Part shown: in pieces, positions 36,572-42,465 of the stretch
Numbering within the stretch: position 1 is the stretch's first letter
How the letters are laid out: every line of letters begins with the position of its first letter
DNA from: Streptomyces globisporus
GTDB lineage: Bacteria > Actinomycetota > Actinomycetes > Streptomycetales > Streptomycetaceae
NCBI GenBank assembly: GCA_014649555.1
Contig: BMTG01000010.1
Coordinates: 124,001 to 188,000, forward strand
Direction: 5' to 3'
DNA length: 64,000 nucleotides
The notes under the pieces: model-generated
Databases searched by the model: none
Seen by the model: only the letters and a program-made list of their open reading frames with translations
What the model was told of the DNA's origin: nothing
Position numbers and translations under genes: made by a program

Positions 36572-36600
36572 AACGAAAAATCCCCTCGCACAGGAGGGGA
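36572..36600 (-). terminator. Intrinsic terminator inside the leuS leader (attenuator)
   Basis: Stem TCCCCTC / GAGGGGA with a 6-nt loop, followed on the minus strand by TTTTTCGTTT, only 37 bp before the leuS start codon. A U-tract terminator in front of, not behind, a gene in this GC-rich genome implies conditional readthrough. Confidence 0.85.
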
Positions 36601-36602
36601 CG

Positions 36603-36653
36603 CCGCGCTGACTCCGACCAGGCGTTCTCACCGGTCGGAACTCTTCAGCGCGG
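36603..36653 (-). promoter_or_regulatory. Long leader stem overlapping the end of the leader ORF
   Basis: A perfect 9-bp outer stem (CCGCGCTGA at 36653-36645 on the minus strand with TCAGCGCGG at 36611-36603) encloses an inner stem TCCGACC / GGTCGGA. The 5' outer arm contains the last codons and stop of the leader peptide, so ribosome position on the mini-ORF would decide whether the stem forms. The terminator starts 3 bp after it. Confidence 0.7.
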
Positions 36654-36683
36654 CTCGCTAAGCAGAAGGCGTACGGCACGCAT
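36645..36683 (-). CDS. leuS leader peptide (12 residues, three consecutive leucines)
   Basis: ATG at 36683 opens a 12-codon ORF translating as [12 protein letters not shown] and ending TGA at 36645. Leucines 6-8 are CTT CTG CTT; CTT is a very rare Leu codon in Streptomyces, so stalling would be sensitive to tRNA-Leu charging. No Shine-Dalgarno is seen, but a -10-like TACCCT lies six bases before the ATG, fitting a leaderless transcript. Classical attenuation logic: stalling at the Leu codons keeps the outer stem arm covered. Which alternative pairing then breaks the terminator is not obvious by eye. Confidence 0.75.
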   Translation of the reverse strand: MRAVRLLLSEPR

Positions 36684-36689
36684 GGCGTC

Positions 36690-36695
36690 AGGGTA
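36690..36695 (-). promoter_or_regulatory. Putative -10 box of the leuS leader transcript
   Basis: Minus-strand TACCCT, then six bases, then the leader-peptide ATG: the same geometry as at 9515 and 10365. No good -35 box is found. Confidence 0.5.
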
Positions 36696-36699
36696 CCGC

Positions 36700-37019
36700 A
36701 CGGACCCGGAGGGGAGCGGGGAGTAACCGGTGGGCGGACATCACCCGCACGAGCCCGGCTCCTCACTACTCGCGCGCCACTCTCCGTAGCCGGAACATGG
36801 CGTTCCCGTGGCTGCGGCGTGTACGCCCCGCGCGCTTCGCATGAGGTTTTCGCGGAGCCCTGGGACGACCTCGGGGGCGGGGAGAACGCCCGGGAAGCAG
36901 GGGTTACTCCGCGTACCGACCTCTATCGGGGCAACCGAGCAAACCTCGTACTGGTTGGTATGGGGCGTCCTAGCATGCGGCAACGGGACCGCTTTGCCGA
37001 ACTATTCGGAGTCGCCCCC
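36700..37019. other. Intergenic region between leuS leader and cytochrome gene
   Basis: No gene seen. The part next to 37020 has promoter-like AT-richer words (CTCGTACTGGTTGGTA and TAGCAT near 36950-36976) in front of the cytochrome gene. An in-frame extension of that gene runs through here but lacks membrane-protein character. Confidence 0.4.
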
Positions 37020-38564
37020 ATGAACCCTCATCGCAAGATCCGCGTATCCCCCAGCATGAGCCCCGCAATGAGTCGGCCGGTACAGGGCGGCCTGACCGTC
37101 GCCGCGTTGGTCTTCGTCCCTCTGTTCGCCGTCGCAGGGAGCGACGAACTGCGCGCCACCCTCGATTTCACCACCGGCGTCCTGTCGCTGGTGTCGCTCA
37201 GCGCGGCCGTCGCCTGGGGCCTGCTGGCCACCGACCGGCTGTTCCTCTCCACCCGTCAGCGCATCGTCTGCCAGGGCATCCACCGGGCCACCGCCATAGC
37301 CGCGCTCGGCTTTCTGCTGCTGCACGGAACCGTGAAGGTCGCCCTCGGGCATGTGGCGTTGATCGGCGCCCTCATACCCTTCAGCCTCGGCGTGACCGGC
37401 GCGGCGGGGCTGATCGGCTTCGGTTCGCTGGCCGGGCTGCTGATGGTCGTCACGGCCGCGACCGGCGCCCTGCGCAGCGCCTTCGCCCACCCTTCCCCCA
37501 AGACCGCCCGGCTCGGGCAGTCACTGGGGTCGCCCCGGGACACGGGCGGGATAGCGGGCCGGTGGCGCGCCCTGCACGCGCTGGCGTATCCGGCGTGGTG
37601 CGCCGCGCTGATCCACGGCCTGTACGCAGGGCGTGCGCCTGCCACCTGGGTGGTCGTGATGTACGGGCTCTGCCTCGCCGGAGTCGCCGGGGCGCTGTGT
37701 CTGCGGCTGCTGCCGCGCCCGACGAAGCGGCGGATCGCCGACCGGGTCGCCGAACTGCTGGGCCAAGGGCCCCCGGCCGCCCCCGATCCCGTCCTGCGGG
37801 AATCCTCCTCGTCTCCCGGCGAGCCCTGGTCCGATCCGGCCGCCTGGAGCGAGCCGGACCGGGACGTACGGGGCACGCCGGTGCGCCCGCGCACGCTCTC
37901 GGCGCCGATCCCCCCGACCACGCCCCCTCCCACGGCGATCCCCGGCGCGCCGCACGAAGCGCCGACCGAAACGCTGTACAGCGGCCGGTCACCGCTGTAC
38001 GAGCCCTCCCTGTACGAGCCTCCGCCCCGCAGCGCCGACCGCATCACCTTCGGCCCGCCGGAGGAGCTGCCGGACCCAGGGCGGAGGAAGGCGGGGCCGG
38101 GGCCCGGACCGGGCATAACGGCCGGGTACCGCGCCGTCTCGCTCGGCGGCGCCATGTCGGGCCCGTCGGCCCCCTCGGAGACCCGCTGGCCCTCACCGTC
38201 CCCCGCCCCGCCCGGACAGGCGCACCACGGTCCGCCCCGGCAGGACCCGCCGGCGTACACCGCGCAGGAGCACGCGTACGCGACGTCCTCCTACGAAACA
38301 CCGGAGCACGGCACACCGAGGTACGGGACTGCGGAACCCGCCAAACCGAAGCACGCCGCTCCGGAATCCGGAACGCCCGAAACCGGCACACCGACGTACG
38401 TGACAACGGAGTACGCCGTCACACCGGCCGCCTACGACACCACCGCGCCCACTCCCCCGACCTCCACCTCCCCCTTCGCCGCGCCCCGTGCCGAACCGGA
38501 GCCCGGGCCGTTCACCGCGCCCCCGGCCGGCGAACCCTGGCACGCACCCGCAGGAGACCGATAG
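37020..38564 (+). CDS. Ferric-reductase-like di-heme b-type cytochrome membrane protein
   Basis: 514 residues. Residues 22-230 hold about five to six transmembrane helices. His88 and His102 (HRATAIAALGFLLLH, 13 residues between) and His186 and His199 (12 between) on two helices are the ligand pattern of two stacked b hemes in ferric reductase/MsrQ/NOX-type domains. No FAD/NAD domain follows; instead there is a 280-residue Pro/Thr/Glu-rich disordered tail with degenerate Y-x-T-x-E repeats. ATG 37020 is preceded by GGAG. Its TAG overlaps the next GTG (TAGTG), so it is coupled to the NuoF-like protein, the likely electron donor. Confidence 0.8.
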   Translation: MNPHRKIRVSPSMSPAMSRPVQGGLTVAALVFVPLFAVAGSDELRATLDFTTGVLSLVSLSAAVAWGLLATDRLFLSTRQRIVCQGIHRATAIAALGFLLLHGTVKVALGHVALIGALIPFSLGVTGAAGLIGFGSLAGLLMVVTAATGALRSAFAHPSPKTARLGQSLGSPRDTGGIAGRWRALHALAYPAWCAALIHGLYAGRAPATWVVVMYGLCLAGVAGALCLRLLPRPTKRRIADRVAELLGQGPPAAPDPVLRESSSSPGEPWSDPAAWSEPDRDVRGTPVRPRTLSAPIPPTTPPPTAIPGAPHEAPTETLYSGRSPLYEPSLYEPPPRSADRITFGPPEELPDPGRRKAGPGPGPGITAGYRAVSLGGAMSGPSAPSETRWPSPSPAPPGQAHHGPPRQDPPAYTAQEHAYATSSYETPEHGTPRYGTAEPAKPKHAAPESGTPETGTPTYVTTEYAVTPAAYDTTAPTPPTSTSPFAAPRAEPEPGPFTAPPAGEPWHAPAGDR

Positions 38565-40141
38565 TGAACGTCCCCCTCCCCGATGTGCCCGAGGTCCGCG
38601 TCGTCGGACTGCCGCAACTGACCACCGGCTTCGACCTGGTGGAGCGGCTCGACCTCGCCATGCACCTCAAGGTGCACGGGCCGCTGGAGCCGATGACCGG
38701 TGAGCGGCTGGCCGAACTGGCCGAAACGATCTCTCTGCGCGGAAGGGGAGGCGCCGGTTTCCCGTTCGGCAAGAAGCTGCGCGCAGTGGCGAAGGCCTCC
38801 ATCCGGCGCGGGGTGCGGCCCGTCGTGGTGATCAACGGCAGCGAGGGCGAACCGGCCTGCCGCAAGGACACCGTGCTGCTCAACCGCGCCCCGCACCTGA
38901 TCCTGGACGGTGCGCTGCTGGCCGCGGAGGCGCTCGGCGCGCGCACCCTGGTTGTCGCCGTCACCCGCAACTCCACGGAGATCTCCGTACGGGCGGCCCT
39001 CGCCGAACGCGGCCTCTCCGACCGGCGCGGCCAGCAGCTGCGCGCCCGCGTGGTCCGCACTCCGGAACGCATGGTCTCGGGCGAGGCGTCCTCGGTGATC
39101 CGGGCGGCGAACGGCGGGCCCGCCCTGCCGCCGGGCCGGCGCGAGCGGGCGGCGGAGACCGGGGTGGGCGGCTCGCCGACGCTGCTGTCGAACGCGGAGA
39201 CGTACGCCCAGCTCGCCGTCGCCGCCCGGATCGGCCCCCGCCGCTACGGGCACACCGGGCTGCCGAACGAACCCGGCACCGTCCTGCTCACCGTCTCGGG
39301 CGCCGTGGCGAGGCCCATGGTCGTCGAGGTGCCGACCGGGGTGCCGCTGCGGTACGTCCTGGAGATGGCCGGGGCCCCGCCGCTCCCCCAGGGCGTGCTG
39401 ACCGGCGGCTACCACGGCAACTGGATCGACGCGGTCTCCTCGCACAACGCCGTGATCTCCCGCGAGTCCCTGGCCACCGTGGGGGGCGCGCTCGGTGCGG
39501 GGGCCATTCTGCCGATCGGCCCGGACACCTGCCCGCTCGGCGAGTCCCTTCGGATAGCCAACTGGCTGGCCGCCGAGACCGCCGGACAGTGCGGCCCGTG
39601 CAAGCTGGGGCTCCCCGCCGCCGCGGGCGGGCTCTCCGACGTGCTGAACGGCGGCGGGCCCGCCGCTCTGGAGGCCCTGCGCCAGGTCACCCAGGCCGTT
39701 AAGGGCCGCGGGGCGTGCAAACACCCGGACGGTTCCGCCCGGTTCCTGCTCTCGACCCTGTCGGCGTTCACGGACGATCTCGCCGCGCATGTCCTGGACG
39801 GCGGCTGCGGCCGCGAGACGGTCGGGGTGCTGCCGCTGCCCGCACCGGGCTACCAGGATCTGGAGGAATCGATTCCGAGCGGCGAGAAGCTCGCGGTCGA
39901 CTGGACGCTCTGCCAGGGCCACGGCCTGTGCGCGGACATCGTCCCCGAGCTCATCCGGCTGGGCGCGGACGGCTATCCGGCACTGGCGGACGCCGCCGTT
40001 CCGGTACATCTGCGCGGTCGTGCCCAGCGGGCCGTACGGCGCTGCCCCGCCCTGGCGCTCCGGATCGAGCAGCCGCCGGCCCAACAGCGTCCCGCCCTGC
40101 CCGCTGCCAATCGGCGCGCACTGGGCAGTGGACGCGGCTGA
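38564..40141 (+). CDS. NuoF-like flavoprotein fused to a C-terminal ferredoxin
   Basis: 525 residues. Residues 55-330 resemble the complex I 51-kDa (NuoF) FMN domain: GRGGAGFPFGKK (60-71), NGSEGEPACRKD, then an SLBB-type segment (TVSGAVARPMVVEVPTGVP). The 4Fe-4S helical domain keeps CGPC (about 342-345) and CKHPDG (about 385), but the first Cys of the usual SCGxCxPC is replaced (TAGQCGPC). A ferredoxin domain ends the protein: CQGHGLC (450-456) and a last Cys at about 494, with His at the second cluster position, as in 3Fe-4S P450 ferredoxins. GTG start with GGAG, 1-bp overlap with the cytochrome gene. Predicted to feed electrons to its hemes. Confidence 0.82.
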   Translation: MNVPLPDVPEVRVVGLPQLTTGFDLVERLDLAMHLKVHGPLEPMTGERLAELAETISLRGRGGAGFPFGKKLRAVAKASIRRGVRPVVVINGSEGEPACRKDTVLLNRAPHLILDGALLAAEALGARTLVVAVTRNSTEISVRAALAERGLSDRRGQQLRARVVRTPERMVSGEASSVIRAANGGPALPPGRRERAAETGVGGSPTLLSNAETYAQLAVAARIGPRRYGHTGLPNEPGTVLLTVSGAVARPMVVEVPTGVPLRYVLEMAGAPPLPQGVLTGGYHGNWIDAVSSHNAVISRESLATVGGALGAGAILPIGPDTCPLGESLRIANWLAAETAGQCGPCKLGLPAAAGGLSDVLNGGGPAALEALRQVTQAVKGRGACKHPDGSARFLLSTLSAFTDDLAAHVLDGGCGRETVGVLPLPAPGYQDLEESIPSGEKLAVDWTLCQGHGLCADIVPELIRLGADGYPALADAAVPVHLRGRAQRAVRRCPALALRIEQPPAQQRPALPAANRRALGSGRG

Positions 40142-40166
40142 TCCAAGCCGAAGGCGATGCAAACAA

Positions 40167-40203
40167 AAGAAGCGGGCCACCCGATCCGGGTGGCCCGCTT
40201 CTT
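40167..40203. terminator. Bidirectional terminator between the NuoF-like gene and tRNA-Ala
   Basis: Perfect 17-bp arms (40167-40183 and 40187-40203) with an ATC loop. A-rich sequence precedes and T-rich sequence follows, so it can stop the plus-strand redox genes and the minus-strand tRNA. Confidence 0.92.
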
Positions 40204-40217
40204 TACTGTCGATCCTG

Positions 40218-40290
40218 TGGAGCTAAGGAGAATTGAACTCCTGACCTCCTGCATGCCATGCAGGCGCTCTACCAACTGAGCTATAGCCCC
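40218..40290 (-). tRNA. tRNA-Ala (anticodon GGC), copy 1
   Basis: 73 nt, CCA not encoded. Acceptor GGGGCTA / TAGCTCC contains the G3:U70 alanine identity pair. The anticodon stem CCTGC / GCAGG encloses loop ATGGCAT with anticodon GGC. The T-loop TTCAATT is present. It is identical to the copy at 40990-41062. Confidence 0.97.
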
Positions 40291-40422
40291 TCGCTGCTTG
40301 CCGCCCGGTTTCCCTTGGCGACATCGAGAACATTACACGGTCCCCCCGGTGCTTCACCAAATCGTTTCCGGTCCGCACCGATATGCCCGAATCGCCCAGA
40401 GCGTTCGACCGTCAACCGCAGG

Positions 40423-40656
40423 TCAGGCGGTCGCGAAGGAGTAGAAGCGCTTGAGGGTGCAGTGCTCCTCCAGGAGCCGCCCGTAGATCGGCTCCCCCTC
40501 CAGCTCCCGGTAGGTCTCGATGGGGTCGCCTTTTATGATCAGCGCCCGTGCGCATTCCTCGCACCAGTACTGGTACTCCGCGTTGACCGGGTCCATGTCC
40601 CTGACGATGGGCGTACCGCTGCCGCACCAGTCGCATTTACGCCTGTGTGCACCCAT
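40423..40656 (-). CDS. Small zinc-ribbon protein
   Basis: 77 residues with two Cys pairs: KCDWCGSG (Cys8, Cys11) and WCEECA (Cys32, Cys35), a four-cysteine zinc ribbon. The helical C-terminus has YRELEGEPIYGRLLEEH. The ATG has GGAG eight bases upstream and starts 3 bp after the stop of the second small zinc-ribbon gene, so the two are co-translated. Function unknown; nucleic-acid or protein binding is a guess. Confidence 0.8.
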   Translation of the reverse strand: MGAHRRKCDWCGSGTPIVRDMDPVNAEYQYWCEECARALIIKGDPIETYRELEGEPIYGRLLEEHCTLKRFYSFATA

Positions 40657-40659
40657 CAG

Positions 40660-40848
40660 TCAGCTCCAGCTGTGGCCGCAGGCCGTGCACACGTAGGAGA
40701 CCCCTCCGTTGTCACCCAGAACCTGGGCCACATGGGACGAACCGCAGGACGGACAGCCGAGACGGGATCGAACGTCGGATGTTACGGGGCCGGGGGGCGA
40801 GGCGGCGACAAGGCGCTGGTCGGGGACGTGTTCGCGACTCGCAGGCAT
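40660..40848 (-). CDS. Small zinc-ribbon protein
   Basis: 62 residues from MPASREHV, preceded by GGGAGGG; upstream in-frame codons to 41031 run through the second tRNA gene and are not coding. The C-terminal half is a CPSCGSSH...CTACGHSW zinc ribbon (Cys-x2-Cys twice) like those of transcription or ribosome-associated proteins. It forms a two-gene unit with the 77-residue protein, between two identical tRNA-Ala genes. Confidence 0.78.
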   Translation of the reverse strand: MPASREHVPDQRLVAASPPGPVTSDVRSRLGCPSCGSSHVAQVLGDNGGVSYVCTACGHSWS

Positions 40849-40954
40849 CGCGCTCCCTCCCGATCGGTACGTCGCCCCCTCCGGCGTTCCGATTCTGCCA
40901 TGGCCCCGCAAGAGGGGCAGCCCGCTCGACGCCCTGCGTCCCCTCCATGCAGAA

Positions 40955-40982
40955 GATCCCGCCCCCTGGTGGGGACGGGATC
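40955..40982 (-). terminator. Hairpin after the second tRNA-Ala
   Basis: Arms GATCCCG / CGGGATC with an inner CCCC / GGGG stem, eight bases past the tRNA 3' end on the minus strand; likely its terminator or processing signal. Confidence 0.75.
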
Positions 40983-40989
40983 CTGATTG

Positions 40990-41062
40990 TGGAGCTAAGG
41001 AGAATTGAACTCCTGACCTCCTGCATGCCATGCAGGCGCTCTACCAACTGAGCTATAGCCCC
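40990..41062 (-). tRNA. tRNA-Ala (anticodon GGC), copy 2
   Basis: Base-for-base identical to the tRNA at 40218-40290, including the G3:U70 pair and GGC anticodon, 772 bp upstream of it in transcription order. Flanking sequence differs apart from a short GATCCTG word, so only the tRNA is conserved. Confidence 0.97.
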
Positions 41063-41147
41063 GCTGTTCGCTGTGTTTCCCTGCGTTTCCGCGCTGCGAA
41101 CAAGATGAACTTTAGCCTGCGACCGGCCGGAAAGTGAAATCCGGCCC

Positions 41148-41167
41148 GGGCCGCCCGAGGGCGGCCC
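41148..41167 (-). terminator. Terminator after the histidine phosphatase gene
   Basis: GGGCCGCCC and GGGCGGCCC arms (9 bp) separated by GA, about 50 bp past the stop codon. It separates the rsfS-phosphatase unit from the tRNA. Confidence 0.7.
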
Positions 41168-41214
41168 GCGAGCGGCCTCCCGACGACCGTTGGGCGGCCG
41201 CCCGGACGGCCGGT

Positions 41215-41868
41215 CTAGTCGTCGTCGCCGAGCACCGGCTCCGGAAGTGTGCCGGCGTTGTGCTCCAGCAGACGCCAGCCGCGCGCACCCTCCCCGAGGA
41301 CGGACCAGCAGCAGTTGGAAAGACCGCCGAGCCCTTCCCAGTGGTGCGCCTCCAGGCCCAGCAGCCGGCCGATCGTCGTCCTGATCGTGCCGCCGTGGCT
41401 GACCACGACGAGCGTGCCGTCCTCCGGAAGCTTCTCGGCGTGCTCCAGAACGACCGGAGCGGCGCGGTCGGCGACCTCGGTCTCCAGCTCGCCCCCGCCC
41501 CGGCGCACGGGCTCGCCCCGCTTCCAGGCGGCGTACTGCTCGCCGTAGCGCTCGACGATCTCCTGGTGCGTCAGCCCCTGCCACTCGCCCGCGTACGTCT
41601 CGCGGAGCGCGGCGTCGTGGGCGACGGTCAGGCCGCTGACCACGGAGAGCTCGGCGGCCGTGGCCGCCGCCCGCTGGAGGTCGGAGGCCACGATGGCGTC
41701 CGGCTTCAGCGAGGCGAGCAGCCGGGCGGCGCGGCGGGCCTGCCCGACGCCGGCCTCGGTCAGCTCGATGTCCGTGGAGCCCTGGAAGCGGCGCTCCAGG
41801 TTCCATGCCGTCTGGCCGTGCCGCCAGAGGACGATCCTGCGGCCCTTGCCGCTCTTGCTGCCGTTCAG
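41215..41868 (-). CDS. Histidine phosphatase family protein (CTG start)
   Basis: 217 residues, phosphoglycerate-mutase-like phosphatase. The catalytic motif LWRHGQTAWN (His17) is followed by SDLQRAAATAAEL, GEWQGLTHQEIVERYG and VVSHGGTIRTTIG (second His). Substrate unknown. No ATG, GTG or TTG exists between the upstream in-frame stop (41875-41877) and the catalytic motif. CTG at 41868 overlaps the rsfS stop as CTGA with GGAAGG upstream, so CTG appears to be the true start; a start at the internal GTG (41691) would delete the active site. Confidence 0.88.
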   Translation of the reverse strand: MNGSKSGKGRRIVLWRHGQTAWNLERRFQGSTDIELTEAGVGQARRAARLLASLKPDAIVASDLQRAAATAAELSVVSGLTVAHDAALRETYAGEWQGLTHQEIVERYGEQYAAWKRGEPVRRGGGELETEVADRAAPVVLEHAEKLPEDGTLVVVSHGGTIRTTIGRLLGLEAHHWEGLGGLSNCCWSVLGEGARGWRLLEHNAGTLPEPVLGDDD

Positions 41869-42296
41869 CTCTGGTCACCTTCCGTGCCGCCGTTGAGCTG
41901 TGCGTGCTCCTCGGCCTTGCCACGGGTCTTGATCGCGTCCTCGGGGAGGGCGATCTCCGGGCAGTCCTTCCACAGGCGCTCCAGCGCGTAGAAGACGCGC
42001 TCCTCGCTGTGCTGGACGTGGATGACGATGTCGACGTAGTCGAGGAGGATCCAGCGGGCGTCGCGGTCACCCTCGCGGCGCACCGGCTTGGCGCCGAGCT
42101 CCTTCTGGAGCCGCTCCTCGATCTCGTCGACGATCGACTTGACCTGGCGGTCGTTGGGGGCCGAGGCCAGCAGGAAGGCGTCGGTGATCGACAGCACATC
42201 GCTGACGTCGTAGGCGATGATGTCGTGCGCGAGCCGGTCGGCGGCCGCCTGGGCGGCGGCGTTGATGAGCTCGATGGAGCGGTCCGTGGCGGTCAC
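41865..42296 (-). CDS. rsfS: Ribosomal silencing factor RsfS
   Basis: 143 residues. Binds ribosomal protein L14 and blocks subunit joining under nutrient limitation. DUF143/Iojap pattern: DVSDVLSITDAFLLASAPNDRQ, WILLDYVDIVIHVQ and FYALERLWKDCPEI. GTG start at 42296. Its stop overlaps the CTG start of the histidine phosphatase. Near nadD, as in many bacteria. Confidence 0.95.
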   Translation of the reverse strand: MTATDRSIELINAAAQAAADRLAHDIIAYDVSDVLSITDAFLLASAPNDRQVKSIVDEIEERLQKELGAKPVRREGDRDARWILLDYVDIVIHVQHSEERVFYALERLWKDCPEIALPEDAIKTRGKAEEHAQLNGGTEGDQS

Positions 42297-42378
42297 ATGC
42301 AGGCTTTCGTCGGCGGTCGGATGCAGTCTCTAGGGTCTCACGGACCGCCGACAGAGCCTTACTGCGTTTCACCGGCGA

Positions 42379-42442
42379 GGCTGCGGGCTGCCGCCGGCCG
42401 GCGGCAGCGGGGCTGCGGGCTGCCTCCGGCCGGCGCCGAAGC
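42379..42442. repeat. Two 32-bp imperfect repeats between the LCP gene and rsfS
   Basis: GGCTGCGGGCTGCC occurs at 42379 and 42411 and continues into CCGGCCGGCG in both copies. The same stretch also contains CCGGCCGG inverted words that can form hairpins downstream of the LCP gene. Confidence 0.75.
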
Positions 42443-42465
42443 ACCGGCCGGAGGCCCCGAGCGGG

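Noticed and set aside
33614-36661. 1015-codon plus-strand frame opposite leuS
   Set aside because: Antisense shadow; no RBS or recognisable domain.
36536-36700. T-box riboswitch before leuS
   Set aside because: No specifier loop or T-box consensus seen; a Leu-rich mini-ORF explains the terminator better.
40218-41062. Integrated element between duplicated tRNA genes
   Set aside because: No integrase, excisionase or atypical composition; whole identical tRNAs rather than a partial attachment copy.
41215-41691. Truncated phosphatase starting at GTG 41691
   Set aside because: Would omit the catalytic RHG motif that lies in frame upstream after a CTG codon.
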